Of a DNA stretch of 64,000 nucleotides, positions 46,561 to 56,111 are shown one piece after another. Under the pieces are notes generated by a model that did not search any database, was not told where the DNA came from, and was given only the letters and a program-made list of their open reading frames with translations. The stretch lies in contig NZ_LXEO01000017.1 of NCBI RefSeq assembly GCF_001654865.1, positions 335,663-399,662 of the forward strand. Direction: 5' to 3'. Source of the DNA: Buttiauxella noackiae ATCC 51607 (GTDB lineage Bacteria; Pseudomonadota; Gammaproteobacteria; Enterobacterales; Enterobacteriaceae). Made by a program: the position numbers and the translations under genes. Within the stretch, counting starts at the first letter, position 1, and every line of letters starts with the position of its first letter.

Positions 46561-46680
46561 CCGAAATATTTCGAGTTGCACAAATGCGGCAATTGAGTGA
46601 CCCCCGATGAGCTTACATAGGTAAGTGATTCAGGTGTGTGAAAGTAGCCAACACATCAGCAACTTGAAGTATAGATGGGA
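46561..46680. repeat. ERIC (IRU) element between yodD and dsrA
   Basis: It starts CCGAAATATTTCGAGTTGCA, has the core GAGCTTACATAGGTAAGTGA and ends CAACTTGAAGTATAGA. It abuts the T-run of the dsrA terminator directly. It is the third copy in the window and the closest of the three to the consensus core. Confidence 0.88.
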
Positions 46681-46681
46681 T

Positions 46682-46769
46682 AAAAGAATCCCGGCAGGAA
46701 AGCCGGGATGAAACTTGCGTTAGCAAGAAGCACTTGAAAAATTCGTTACATCAGGAAATCTGACGTGCA
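46682..46769 (-). ncRNA. dsrA: Regulatory small RNA DsrA
   Basis: The minus strand matches E. coli DsrA nearly base for base over about 88 nt: CAGATTTCCTGATGTAACGA (rpoS-pairing first hairpin), TTCAAGTGCTTCTTGC (hns-pairing region) and a terminator hairpin CCCGGC/GCCGGG followed by TTCTTTTA. In stem I two changes compensate each other (A to G and G to A), keeping ACGTCAG/CTGATGT paired, strong evidence for function. A TTGTTT-N16-TATTGT promoter lies just upstream. With Hfq it activates rpoS translation, especially in the cold, and represses hns, thereby relieving rcsA. It lies between yodD and mpgP. Confidence 0.95.
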
Positions 46770-46983
46770 TCCACAATACATCAGATTTATTTCAAAACAA
46801 TGAATGATTCATTCTATGAATATTCAATTTTTCGCAATGACTTATCTAAAACAAGCCGGAGTTCCTTATTCTTTGCGGTTGTCAGCACTAATGTTGTTAC
46901 TCACTAATGATTAGGTACCGAATTTAATTGAGATTTATCCTAATCAACCTGGCCCTTAACATTGGAATTTCAGGAGAAGTACC

Positions 46984-47799
46984 ATGCCGAATCTGCACGA
47001 TCCGTTATTAATCATTTCAGATCTTGATGGCACGTTACTGGAACATCATTCCTACCGTTGGGAGGCCGCAAGTCCATGGATTAACATTTTGCGCCAAAAC
47101 AAGATCCCACTGATTTTGTGCAGTGCGAAAAGTGCTGCGGAAATCATTGAGTGGCAAAATGAGTTTTCATTAACAGGACAGGCGTTTATTGCAGAAAACG
47201 GGGCTGTTATTCAGCTAGATTCTCGCTGGAGTGACAGTGACGATTACCCTCGTCTGATGACGGGTATCCGCCATGAAGAGCTGTTTTCTGTTCTGGATAA
47301 GTTACGGCAGAAATTTGGCTTTAAATTTACCTGCTTTGCCGACGTTGATGAGAATACCCTATGTGAGTTAACTGGCCTTACACGCAAACAGGCAGGACTT
47401 GCAAAGCTCAGTGAAGCGTCAGAAACCTTGATATGGCGCGATAGCGAAGAAATGCTCGCCGCATTTAACAATCAGCTGGCAACTCTCGGTTTAATGATGC
47501 TGCAAGGCGGGCGGTTTTGGCATGTATTAGATGTTCAGGCAGGCAAAGATAAGGCGCTACACTGGCTTCAGGAACAGTTTCAGCAACGCGAAGGGAAAAC
47601 CCACATCACAATAGGGCTTGGAGACAGTCCGAGTGATGCGTTACTGCTTGATAGCGTCGATTACGCCGTGGTTGTCAAAGGCTACAGCCGCCAGGCTATG
47701 ACGTTGCAACGGGACGACCCACAACGCGTGTACCACACTCAGCACTATGGTCCAGAAGGATGGAAAGAAGGTCTCGATCATTTCATCACCCCTGAGTAA
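46984..47799 (+). CDS. yedP: Mannosyl-3-phosphoglycerate phosphatase-like HAD protein (YedP)
   Basis: This encodes 271 residues, the E. coli length. HAD motif I is ISDLDGTLLEHH (about 10-21, nucleophile Asp), motif II is LCSAK, and motif IV is GLGDSPSDALLLDSVD (about 212-227). It belongs to the MPGP subfamily (Cof-type cap) that makes mannosylglycerate; enterics usually lack the synthase, so the true substrate is uncertain. AGGAGAAGTACC precedes the ATG. It is convergent with dgcQ, 5 bases apart. Confidence 0.93.
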   Translation: MPNLHDPLLIISDLDGTLLEHHSYRWEAASPWINILRQNKIPLILCSAKSAAEIIEWQNEFSLTGQAFIAENGAVIQLDSRWSDSDDYPRLMTGIRHEELFSVLDKLRQKFGFKFTCFADVDENTLCELTGLTRKQAGLAKLSEASETLIWRDSEEMLAAFNNQLATLGLMMLQGGRFWHVLDVQAGKDKALHWLQEQFQQREGKTHITIGLGDSPSDALLLDSVDYAVVVKGYSRQAMTLQRDDPQRVYHTQHYGPEGWKEGLDHFITPE

Positions 47800-47804
47800 C
47801 CGAT

Positions 47805-49508
47805 TTAATCGTGATTACACACCTGATTACGCCCCCCCTGCTTCGCTTTATACAGGCGATGGTCAGCGTATGTCTGGAGACGTTCGAAATCGTAATCGCT
47901 AAATTCGGCGGCACTACTGACGCCAAACGATGCGCTAATCCTTACCGTATTGCCCTGCTTTAACAGTAATTCTTTACTATTAATACGAACTCTAATGCGT
48001 TCAGCTACTTTTGTTGCTTCTTCAAGCGAGGTATCAGGCAGTACGATACAAAACTCCTCACCACCTACTCGTCCGGCAATATCTCCCGTACGAAACGCAT
48101 CACTGAGCATCGCTGCCGCATGGATAAGCACTTTGTCACCACTACTATGGCCAAACCTGTCGTTTATGCTTTTGAAGAGATCAAGGTCCATCTGAATAAC
48201 CGAGAACGGTAAACCTTGCTGCTCACACTCTTGCGATAATTTACGCGCCATTTCGAAGAAAGCACCACGATTGTACAACCGGGTAAGCGTGTCGTAATTA
48301 GCACGCCAGGAGAGCGTCTGTTGGAGGCTAAACATATTAGTGACCAGGTGGCGAATCACAATCCACGACGCAAATAGCATGAGTGTGAACAACAACCACA
48401 GCACGCTCAGTACAATACTAATACGACCAAATTCACCCTGAACTCCTTCTTCCAGCGTGTGAACCTTTATCAGCAGGCCATCAAAGTTACTCAGCTTAGC
48501 CCAGGTGATAAAACGGCTGTCCATACGAATTTCACCCTGAGCCCCCTGTTTGGCTGAGGTCACCACGTTGGCGATTTGCGCCAGTTGCGGGGCCGTAAAC
48601 AACGAATGCGTCGGCAACTCCCCCAAAGAACTCGCTATTGGATTAAGTTCGTTATCGTAGAGCAAGACGGTACCTTCATGGTCGTCATACTTTGCTTGCT
48701 GTAGAAAACTATGTAGCGAGTTGATTGGGTAATCGAGAGCCAGCACACCATACCAGCGGCCATTAAAATCCAGTGGTACCGAGGCGGTAACAATCTGACC
48801 CGATGCCGTGTCAGGGTTAAACGTGTGCGTCCACTTCAAAGCGCGTTGCGGGTTATTTTGCTGGGACTGTGAGGAAAAATAGGGCCGGGCTATTAAGCGG
48901 TAATAGAGCGAGACAATACCAGGATCATTAGCAGGTGGCGTGTTGGTCAAAAAGAACCCGCTGCGCGATGCATAGAACATGCGCTGAGGCATTGTTCCAG
49001 AACGGTCTGATAAGCGCATGATGTAGCTTAATTCCAGCGCCGAACTCAACTCTGAATGAAGCGTTTTTTCATCACGGTCTAGTAATGGGCTTTCATGGAC
49101 AAATTCATCAGACACACCGCTCATCGGCAAACTGCGGTTTAAATCGAGACGTAATTGCCAAAAAGGTTGGCTACGCAAGGTATCAAAATCGGCCAGCGAT
49201 TTACGGGTTCTGTCCGTGGATATGGGTGATTGCAGCGCATAGAGCATCGCATTGCGATAAAACAGCAGATTGTCGATGCTGTGCTGAAGTTGTCTATCAA
49301 GCAAGGTGGCAACGCTATCAAGACTATTGCGCTGGTTGGCGACATAAGCCCCTTCGAGTACCACAGCCTCTCGCCATGTCAGCACGGTGGAGAACAAAAA
49401 TACAAATATAAAACAAAGGTTAACGACCTTCTGCGGATTTTTAAAACGGCTGATCACGCGTTGTATTGCATTGCCAAACACTGACACTCTCCCTGAAACC
49501 GCAATCAT
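47805..49508 (-). CDS. dgcQ: Diguanylate cyclase DgcQ (YedQ)
   Basis: This encodes 567 residues (E. coli 564). Two membrane helices (about 30-48 and 375-395) enclose a periplasmic CHASE7-type sensor domain. The cytoplasmic GGDEF domain has GRVGGEEFCIVLP (catalytic) and an intact inhibitory I-site, RTGD, five residues before it. It makes c-di-GMP, favouring cellulose/biofilm over motility. The GGEEF variant is active in the family. The N-terminal 25 residues differ from E. coli, so the exact start is uncertain. Confidence 0.94.
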   Translation of the reverse strand: MIAVSGRVSVFGNAIQRVISRFKNPQKVVNLCFIFVFLFSTVLTWREAVVLEGAYVANQRNSLDSVATLLDRQLQHSIDNLLFYRNAMLYALQSPISTDRTRKSLADFDTLRSQPFWQLRLDLNRSLPMSGVSDEFVHESPLLDRDEKTLHSELSSALELSYIMRLSDRSGTMPQRMFYASRSGFFLTNTPPANDPGIVSLYYRLIARPYFSSQSQQNNPQRALKWTHTFNPDTASGQIVTASVPLDFNGRWYGVLALDYPINSLHSFLQQAKYDDHEGTVLLYDNELNPIASSLGELPTHSLFTAPQLAQIANVVTSAKQGAQGEIRMDSRFITWAKLSNFDGLLIKVHTLEEGVQGEFGRISIVLSVLWLLFTLMLFASWIVIRHLVTNMFSLQQTLSWRANYDTLTRLYNRGAFFEMARKLSQECEQQGLPFSVIQMDLDLFKSINDRFGHSSGDKVLIHAAAMLSDAFRTGDIAGRVGGEEFCIVLPDTSLEEATKVAERIRVRINSKELLLKQGNTVRISASFGVSSAAEFSDYDFERLQTYADHRLYKAKQGGRNQVCNHD

Positions 49509-49662
49509 CTAAAAATCTGTCAATTGTGCCGTAACCATGACTTTCCCATGGCATGGGTCGGTTCTTATAAGTAGAGAATACATGACCACTCAGGACTATT
49601 ACTAAGGGTAAATATATTCATGGATATTATATTACCCTCAAAACGAAAGGTATTCAGGAAAT

Positions 49663-49698
49663 AAAAATGCCCCATCAATTCAATGACAGGGCATTTTA
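49663..49698 (-). terminator. Intrinsic terminator of yodC
   Basis: AAATGCCC...TCA and TGA...GGGCATTT pair around 6 bases and are followed by TTATTTCC on the minus strand, 4 bases past the yodC stop codon. Confidence 0.7.
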
Positions 49699-49701
49699 AG
49701 C

Positions 49702-49881
49702 TTATCCTTGCGAGCTGCCCCCTGTTACCAGTGGGGCCAGGTCATCCTCTCGGAAGGCCTCGCGCTTTACACCAAAACCATCATACCAACGACACTCCAC
49801 CATCCCGCTGGAAAACCCGGTAACAATCATCCTTGGGCCACCATTCTTAGGCTGGACTTCATCGCTGACCACAAAGACCAT
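49702..49881 (-). CDS. yodC: Small conserved protein YodC (DUF2158)
   Basis: Direct translation of the minus strand gives 59 residues: MVFVVSDEVQPKNGGPRMIV followed by TGFSSGMVECRWYDGFGVKR and then EAFREDDLAPLVTGGSSQG. This matches E. coli YodC (60 aa). CAGGAGG lies 6 bases before the ATG and a terminator follows. The DUF2158 fold is small and all-beta; the function is unknown. It lies between dgcQ and yedI, as in E. coli. It is short enough to be missed by length-filtered gene finding. Confidence 0.95.
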   Translation of the reverse strand: MVFVVSDEVQPKNGGPRMIVTGFSSGMVECRWYDGFGVKREAFREDDLAPLVTGGSSQG

Positions 49882-49973
49882 AACTGCCTCCTGTATCAGG
49901 GGTGAAAACTTCTACAGTTATAGACAATGACCTACGGTTTTGCCTGGCAACCCGCACAAATTTACGCAAAAAG

Positions 49974-50897
49974 TTAGTGAACTGTGCGCCCACGCAGACG
50001 GTTTATGCCATTAACCACTGCCAACACAATGGCGCCAATAATAAAACCGATAATCAGGTTTGCTACAGTTGGGCCGAGCAAATGAACCACGCCCCCCATT
50101 TTTTGAGCCCAGTTTTCAATAGCATGATGAAGAACCGGAATACCGTGGACCAGAATGCCACCGCCGACCAAAAACATCGCAAGCGTGCCGACAACCGACA
50201 GGAATTTCATCAACCATGGTGCCAGCACTAATAAACCTTTGCCGATCCCGCGCGCGATAAGCGACGTTTTCTCGACCAGCCAAAAGCCGAGATCGTCGAG
50301 CTTAACGATAATTCCCACCAGGCCATACACGCCGACCGTCACGACCAGCGCTATCCCCGATAGCACCAACACCTGGTTGAGCAAGGGCGCATCGGCGACA
50401 ATGCCTAACGTAATCGCCACAATTTCAGCAGAGAGAATAAAATCGGTACGAATCGCGCCTTTTACTTTGTCTTTTTCGTAAACCAGCGGATCTTGCGCGG
50501 CAATATCATCTAACCGCTTCTGGCGCTCTTCCGGTGATTCCTTGTGCTTACGGGCCTGAAGCGTGTGAACGACCTTTTCAACGCCTTCATAACACAGGAA
50601 TGCGCCGCCAATCATTAACAGCGGCGTGATGGCCCATGGTGCAAAAGCGCTAATAATAAGAGCCAGAGGAACGAGGATCAGTTTATTAATGGCCGAACCC
50701 TTCGCGACTTGCCACACCACTGGCAACTCACGGTTTGCCCGCACTCCTGAAACTTGTTGTGCATTAAGTGATAGATCGTCTCCCAATACCCCGGCAGTTT
50801 TCTTCGCTGCCAGTTTCCCCATCATCGAGATATCGTCCAGCAACGTGGCGATATCATCCAGCAAAGTTAGTAAGCTACTTCCAGCCAAAATGATCAT
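49974..50897 (-). CDS. yedI: DUF808 inner-membrane protein YedI
   Basis: This encodes 307 residues (E. coli 305). It begins with the conserved [20 protein letters not shown] and [14 protein letters not shown]. About five to six membrane helices follow, including [20 protein letters not shown] and the C-terminal [19 protein letters not shown]. The function is unknown; a transporter role is often proposed from its topology. It lies in the usual yodC-yedI-yedA order, divergent from yedA. Confidence 0.94.
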   Translation of the reverse strand: MIILAGSSLLTLLDDIATLLDDISMMGKLAAKKTAGVLGDDLSLNAQQVSGVRANRELPVVWQVAKGSAINKLILVPLALIISAFAPWAITPLLMIGGAFLCYEGVEKVVHTLQARKHKESPEERQKRLDDIAAQDPLVYEKDKVKGAIRTDFILSAEIVAITLGIVADAPLLNQVLVLSGIALVVTVGVYGLVGIIVKLDDLGFWLVEKTSLIARGIGKGLLVLAPWLMKFLSVVGTLAMFLVGGGILVHGIPVLHHAIENWAQKMGGVVHLLGPTVANLIIGFIIGAIVLAVVNGINRLRGRTVH

Positions 50898-51093
50898 CCT
50901 TTTTTGTTTGTCTACTCAATAGTATGGAACAAAAGTTGGCTGGCGAATATTAAACTCATCTGTCAATAAAAATTAACATTCCACAAACAAGTAAAATCCT
51001 CGCCAGAAAGATAGTTTTGACGTTAACTATTAGCTCTATTAGCGTTAGTTACCCTAAATAATTCGAGTGGTAGGTAGGGTAAAGAGAGGAAAC

Positions 51094-52011
51094 ATGCGCG
51101 TTCGTTCTGGTCAGTTATTGCCGCTGGTTGCAGCATTATTTGCGTTGTACATCATCTGGGGTTCCACCTATTTTGCTATCGCCGTAGGCGTAAAAAGCTG
51201 GCCACCATTTATGATGGCTGGTGTGCGATTTATGGTGGCCGGCGTGTTGTTGATGAGCGTTTTATTACTCCGGGGCCATAAATTACCCGCAATGCGCCCA
51301 ATGCTTAATGCCGCGTTAATTGGCGTATTATTACTTGCTGTTGGCAATGGCTTCGTGACCGTCGCAGAACATCAACATGTTCCGTCTGGTATTGCTGCTG
51401 TCATGGTCGCAACGGTTCCGCTCTTTACTTTGTGCTTTAGCCGCCTGTTCGGCATTCAAACCCGCAAATTAGAATGGCTCGGAATCGCCATTGGCCTTGC
51501 TGGCATCGTGCTACTGAATAGTGGTGGCAACCTGAGTGGCAATCCCTGGGGCGCGCTGTTAATCCTGATTGGCTCTTTGAGCTGGGCTTTTGGTTCGGTT
51601 TACGGGTCGCGTATTGAATTACCTGTCGGTTTGATGGCTGGCGCGGTAGAAATGCTCGCGGCGGGAATGGTCCTTCTGGCCGCATCGGCGTTAACGGGCG
51701 AACGCCTGTTTGCAATGCCTACACCGGCAGGCTTTATGGCGGTGGCTTATCTTTCACTATTTGGTTCGATTATTGCGATCAGTGCTTATATGTACCTTAT
51801 TCGTAATGTTGCACCTGCGGTAGCGACCAGCTATGCCTACGTTAACCCAGTCGTGGCGGTGCTTTTGGGTACAGGTTTTGCTGGAGAAAGTTTATCCCCA
51901 ATAGAATGGTTGGCATTAGGTGTAATTATCTTTGCGGTAGTGCTGGTTACACTTGGGAAATATCTCCTGCCCCCAAAGCCGGTAATTATCCCATGTGAAG
52001 TAGAGAAGTAA
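51094..52011 (+). CDS. yedA: EamA/DMT-family transporter YedA
   Basis: This encodes 305 residues (E. coli 306), ten membrane helices in two EamA halves. LYIIWGSTYFAIAVGVKSWPP (about 14) and FGSIIAISAYMYLIRNVAPA (about 225) mark the halves. E. coli YedA suppresses some amino-acid transport defects; the physiological substrate is unknown. The start at 51094 has AGAGGAAAC ahead; 51067 is rejected. It ends where vsr ends, convergent with no gap. Confidence 0.95.
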   Translation: MRVRSGQLLPLVAALFALYIIWGSTYFAIAVGVKSWPPFMMAGVRFMVAGVLLMSVLLLRGHKLPAMRPMLNAALIGVLLLAVGNGFVTVAEHQHVPSGIAAVMVATVPLFTLCFSRLFGIQTRKLEWLGIAIGLAGIVLLNSGGNLSGNPWGALLILIGSLSWAFGSVYGSRIELPVGLMAGAVEMLAAGMVLLAASALTGERLFAMPTPAGFMAVAYLSLFGSIIAISAYMYLIRNVAPAVATSYAYVNPVVAVLLGTGFAGESLSPIEWLALGVIIFAVVLVTLGKYLLPPKPVIIPCEVEK

Positions 52012-52512
52012 TCAACTCATGGGTGGCATTTGCCACCCGCTATTTGTGATGGCATGAATACCCTGCCCATCAATTTCGGCAAAATTTTCCCCGCTACAGA
52101 TCCACTCTTCAAGCCGTTCGCAAAGCGCACTATCGCTAAGTTTTTCACGCCCACGTAATGAACATTCCCATACCAGAAGAACTCGCCAACCATCGTTCAA
52201 TAAAAGTTGTATGTCTCGCTTATCGCGCAGCACATTTTTACCTATTTTCTCGAGCCAGAACTCGGTGCGAGTTGCCGGAACCTTGAACAGATAACAGTCG
52301 TGGTGATGCCAGAAACAGCCATGCGCAAAAATAACGCAGCGATATTCATCAATGACGAAATCCGGACGGCCAGCAAGCAAGGCATCCTGCACGCGGAATG
52401 CAAACCGACATTCGCTCAATAAGCCAGACAAGCGTTTTTCAATAGCGGTGTCACGCGTCGCAATGGCGCGCATATTTTTACTGCGAATCGCCTTACTATG
52501 CACATCAACCAT
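52012..52512 (-). CDS. vsr: Very short patch repair endonuclease Vsr
   Basis: This encodes 166 residues (E. coli 156). SKAIRSKNMRAIATRDTAIE (DNA intercalation start), the metal-binding Asp in GRPDFVIDEY (about 51), His in HGCFWHHHDC (about 64-72) and the aromatic clamp residues are present. It nicks 5' of T in T:G mismatches produced by deamination of 5-methylcytosine in CC(A/T)GG. In E. coli vsr overlaps the dcm 3' end; here dcm lies 1 kb away with another gene between. The last 10 residues are extra. It is convergent with yedA. Confidence 0.95.
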   Translation of the reverse strand: MVDVHSKAIRSKNMRAIATRDTAIEKRLSGLLSECRFAFRVQDALLAGRPDFVIDEYRCVIFAHGCFWHHHDCYLFKVPATRTEFWLEKIGKNVLRDKRDIQLLLNDGWRVLLVWECSLRGREKLSDSALCERLEEWICSGENFAEIDGQGIHAITNSGWQMPPMS

Positions 52513-52956
52513 CAGCAGCTCTCTTACTCATTATTAATACCCAACCTAATATTAGCAACAACCACGCAACAAACGTTATAAAAAATTAATAACCCTGCTC
52601 GGAATAATTAAAAATAATCTAATAGTGAAATTACTCCTGCTGCGAAAAATAAATATCGAAGGATTTAATTATGTATACTTTTGGACATTCTGCTACAGTA
52701 ATTATTCTCCTAACATCATGTATCAACTAAAAATACATCAATTTTTGTGCATCATTTAGCCGTTATTGAAATAATTTCAACTTTGATCTGTCGAATTAAA
52801 GTGGCAATCTATATTCAGCAACACCCATTATGAAGAACAAAAGGTTAAGTTGTTAACATCAGTGGCATTATTTTGTTGGCATGTAAAAGCTCTTCATTAT
52901 ATCAAATATTCTAATTAACTTTTTACGCCCGAACTGGGCTTGTTTAAGACGATAAC
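52513..52956. other. AT-rich gap between vsr and the exported protein gene
   Basis: These 444 bases are markedly AT-rich and hold no frame that looks real. A small GCCC/GGGC hairpin lies at about 52927-52939, just before the downstream ATG. This DNA has the character of an insertion that separated vsr from dcm. Confidence 0.5.
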
Positions 52957-53475
52957 ATGAAGCTATACAAAGCATTATTCATCCCAACTTTGTTGTTGAG
53001 TGGCGTATTCAACACATGGGCAGGAGAAGCGGAAAATAATATTACTCAGGATTATATGGCCCGCTGGAATGAAGCCATGGATGGACAAGCCATCCCCAGT
53101 TCCCAGGCCGCAATCCTTGATGCTGATATTGTGAAGAGTTGCAAAACTGTAGCGCCGAAGACTTATCGCAGTGCAATGATCAATTTGTGGCAACATAAAA
53201 CCGGCACGAAAATGACAGAGACGGCATTTCTGTCCGAAGATTTACAGCTATTTGACCGCCTGGCGGCAATATCCTGTATTGAAGGTGCGAGCTATGAACA
53301 TAAAGGAAATGGCGAGCTGTTAGTTAACACGCTGGGTGCGCAGCTTCTGGAGATGGATGTTAAAGATGGCAATGATGCTTTCGAGCAAATAAAAACGATG
53401 GAATTCCAGACTGGCATCATAACCGCCAGATATGGGGTTAGCATTGAGAAAAAAATGTCACATCACACTGATTAA
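52957..53475 (+). CDS. Exported protein of unknown function, 172 aa
   Basis: I do not recognise this protein. A clear signal peptide (MKLYKALFIPTLLLSGVFN then TWA|GEA) sends it to the periplasm. The mature part of about 150 residues is helical, with exactly two Cys (IVKSCKTVAP and AAISCIEGAS), probably a disulfide. It has no lipobox and no membrane anchor. It runs opposite to both flanking genes, in an AT-rich patch that splits vsr from dcm, so it has probably been acquired. No ribosome-binding site is strong: only an AAGACGA stretch before the ATG. Confidence 0.7.
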   Translation: MKLYKALFIPTLLLSGVFNTWAGEAENNITQDYMARWNEAMDGQAIPSSQAAILDADIVKSCKTVAPKTYRSAMINLWQHKTGTKMTETAFLSEDLQLFDRLAAISCIEGASYEHKGNGELLVNTLGAQLLEMDVKDGNDAFEQIKTMEFQTGIITARYGVSIEKKMSHHTD

Positions 53476-53536
53476 CCTCTCTGTGCTTATGTAACTTTGG
53501 GGTCGTATTAATGCCACACGCCCCCAATGTTACTCA

Positions 53537-54958
53537 TTAATTATTAGTCCGATTTTTCACTGCCTGTTTTATTCTGCTCTCAAGCAGTCTGGCAACCGCT
53601 GCAAACGCAGGCACCACCACCGAATTACCAAACTGCCGGTAAGCCTGAGTATCCGAAACCGGAATACGGAATGCATTACCTTGAATCGCTTCAAAACCCA
53701 TTAAGCGCGCACATTCACGGGGCGTTAAACGACGCGGACGGCGAAGCTGATTATCTGCGTTGTCAAAATCCGCTTCCCCAAGAGATTTATCCCATCCCCG
53801 ATCGATAAGTATTTCAGCGCCATCTTTGTAATAACGGGCTGACAATGTGCGGGCGACACTTGCTGGGTTTTTGGGATCAACCAGTCCATAACCAAAACCA
53901 TTACCCTTAGCCTGGTGTTTTTTGGCGTAATAATAAAGATACTTCCAGAGCGTAGGCGTCAGGATATATTTACTATCCACTGAGGGTTCCAGTAATTCAC
54001 CAAAGGTTGGGCGGCGTTGAGGATATAGTTCGCTGAGCTTAGTTAACGTGAAATCTTTATGCAGATTGAGGTCGCGACGAAAACCTACCAGTACAATACG
54101 TTCACGGTGTTGTGGCAGGAAGTTTTTACCATCAATAATTTTTGGATCCCCCGCCCCCATTATTGCGGCATCAGCCACCTCATAACCCAGGCTATCGAGG
54201 GTTTCCATAATGATACGGAAGGTGTTGCCTTTATCATGGCTTTTTAGGTTTTTAACGTTTTCGAGCACAAAAATTGCCGGACGTTTCGCATCAATAATAC
54301 GCGCAACATCGAAGAACAGTGTGCCCTGCGTTTCACAAGCAAAGCCATGTGCTCGCCCTAAGGCATTCTTCTTCGACACCCCAGCCAGAGAGAAAGGCTG
54401 GCATGGGAAACCTGCCAGCAAAACATCGTGATCGGGCATCGTTGCCTGAATATGCGCCGTAGCTTCTTCATCGCTGACATCGTCACGATGGCTCAAAGTG
54501 ACATCACGAATATCCTGATTAAACTGATGATCTTCCGGGCTGCAATACCAGTTGGCTTTATAAGTACGCACCGCATGCTTGTTCCACTCGCTGGTAAATA
54601 CACATTGGCCGCCAATTGCTTCGAAGCCGCTACGAATACCACCAATCCCGGCAAATAAATCAACAAATTTAAATGCATATTTTCCATGATGTGCCGGCAA
54701 TGGCGGCAACATGCTTTGCAGCATTTCACTTTCAGCAGGCGTCAAAGTACGCGGAGATGATTTACGGTTAAACCAGCGGTTTAGCGATTCACGAGTCCAG
54801 TCACCACTCACCTGACGCAAATGGTGTGCCACCGTCTTCTGGTCATAGATTTCCAGAATATGGCTCACGAGTGCGTAGTCTTCTTCTAATTGTTGCTGCT
54901 GCTGGCGAAGGGATTGTTGTGAGAGTTGCACGGCAATAGTGTCGAAGTCGTTCATCAT
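53537..54958 (-). CDS. dcm: DNA-cytosine methyltransferase Dcm
   Basis: This encodes 473 residues (E. coli 472). C5-MTase motifs are in order: [17 protein letters not shown] (about 97-112), [13 protein letters not shown] with the catalytic Cys, [25 protein letters not shown], and [18 protein letters not shown]. The target recognition part includes GNGFGYGLV. It methylates the second C in CC(A/T)GG. Residues about 1-90 differ from E. coli Dcm, as is usual. The 3' end does not overlap vsr. Complete and probably active. Confidence 0.96.
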   Translation of the reverse strand: MMNDFDTIAVQLSQQSLRQQQQQLEEDYALVSHILEIYDQKTVAHHLRQVSGDWTRESLNRWFNRKSSPRTLTPAESEMLQSMLPPLPAHHGKYAFKFVDLFAGIGGIRSGFEAIGGQCVFTSEWNKHAVRTYKANWYCSPEDHQFNQDIRDVTLSHRDDVSDEEATAHIQATMPDHDVLLAGFPCQPFSLAGVSKKNALGRAHGFACETQGTLFFDVARIIDAKRPAIFVLENVKNLKSHDKGNTFRIIMETLDSLGYEVADAAIMGAGDPKIIDGKNFLPQHRERIVLVGFRRDLNLHKDFTLTKLSELYPQRRPTFGELLEPSVDSKYILTPTLWKYLYYYAKKHQAKGNGFGYGLVDPKNPASVARTLSARYYKDGAEILIDRGWDKSLGEADFDNADNQLRRPRRLTPRECARLMGFEAIQGNAFRIPVSDTQAYRQFGNSVVVPAFAAVARLLESRIKQAVKNRTNN

Positions 54959-55053
54959 GAACCATAGCAGGGAAAATAGAGTGTCACTCTATCACTGATT
55001 TGACCCAGAGAGAATCGGAACAGCCCGCAAGCGATGCGGGCATCTATCTAATT

Positions 55054-55758
55054 TCAGGAAGAAATTTTTTGCGAGGAAAATTGATGCACAACGTCCTGCT
55101 CAATACCGCAGTAATCGCCTTTCAACTCAGCACAAAGCTTGGCCATGTAATTCACCAAAAAATCTGCATTAAGAAGAGCAAGCGCGCGCCCTGCCTCGGT
55201 TTGCATGGTATCAGGCAATTTAAGTAATTTTTTCTGGAAGTGATCAAGGGCATAAGTGGCATCATCCAGCTCACGATGGCAAGCCAGTGGATCTTCACTG
55301 TCAAACAGTGGTCGCCCCAACGCACCAGAAGTATAGAAAACCCGCGCAAGTCCTATTGCCCCTAACGACTCCAGACGGTCGGCATCTTGCACAATTTTCG
55401 CTTCAAGTGTTTGAGGTGCAATCCCGGCGCTAAAGCTATGAGCGCGCACAGCATGCGCAACGGCATCGTATAACGGATGCGGAAAGTCGGGAAAGTGAGC
55501 ATCCAGAATACGTAAAGTCTCTTGAGCAGCCTGTGTGGAAGCAAGATGACGTTCAGGATGGTTCTTCGGCAAGTTGACAATATCATGGAAGTAACAAGCG
55601 GTTAGCACCACCAGCCTATCGGCCTCAGTGGTTTCCATGATCTGCTGTGATGTTTTCCATACACGACGAAAATGTGCCACATCATGGGCTTTATCGTCCT
55701 GCAACCAGTTGTGTTGCAAATACTCTTCAAAACGCTCTTGCCAGTGGGCTATCGGCAT
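55054..55758 (-). CDS. yedJ: HD-domain phosphohydrolase YedJ
   Basis: This encodes 234 residues (E. coli 231). HD-superfamily ligands are in [13 protein letters not shown] (about 21-33), [12 protein letters not shown] (about 54-65) and [13 protein letters not shown] (about 123-135). Family members are metal-dependent phosphohydrolases acting on nucleotides or related compounds; the substrate of YedJ is not established. It follows dcm upstream on the same strand (96-base gap), as in E. coli. Confidence 0.93.
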   Translation of the reverse strand: MPIAHWQERFEEYLQHNWLQDDKAHDVAHFRRVWKTSQQIMETTEADRLVVLTACYFHDIVNLPKNHPERHLASTQAAQETLRILDAHFPDFPHPLYDAVAHAVRAHSFSAGIAPQTLEAKIVQDADRLESLGAIGLARVFYTSGALGRPLFDSEDPLACHRELDDATYALDHFQKKLLKLPDTMQTEAGRALALLNADFLVNYMAKLCAELKGDYCGIEQDVVHQFSSQKISS

Positions 55759-55862
55759 ACGTACTCCTCACTTCGCAGCTGGACCCGGTACTTAATATGA
55801 GTACAAGATCACAAAATTAGCAAGTAAAGCGCTGACAACAGACCACATTGGCACGATCTTAT

Positions 55863-56111
55863 TCACCTGGCCCGCGTATACCAGGCCAAACCACCTAATA
55901 ATGCAGCCACCGATCCCAGAACCAATAACCCCATTAACGCGCCAAGCAACTTTCCACCAAGCGATCCCATATCGCCACCGGTAACGTCGCTGACAACCCA
56001 AAAGTAACGCACCACAGCCCAAACCGTGTACAGGCAAAATCCATAAAACAACCACAGCGCCAATTTTCCGCCCGGAGTACGAGTCGGTTTTTCGTCCATA
56101 ACTTCTGACAT
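55863..56111 (-). CDS. Small inner-membrane protein, two helices
   Basis: This encodes 82 residues. A short charged cytoplasmic start (SEVMDEKPTRTPGGK) precedes a first helix (LALWLFYGFCLYTVWAVVRY, about 17-36). A Gly-rich loop (SDVTGGDMGSLGGK) and a second helix (LLGALMGLLVLGSVAALLGG, about 55-74) follow. I do not recognise a named family. It lies alone between yedJ and mtfA. The translation is clean and the length reasonable, so a real gene is likely. Confidence 0.65.
   Translation of the reverse strand: MSEVMDEKPTRTPGGKLALWLFYGFCLYTVWAVVRYFWVVSDVTGGDMGSLGGKLLGALMGLLVLGSVAALLGGLAWYTRAR

Noticed and set aside
51050..51075. ERIC-like left end (ACCCTAAATAATTCGAGT) upstream of yedA
   Set aside because: Only about 20 bases match; the ERIC core and right end are absent, so at most it is a remnant.
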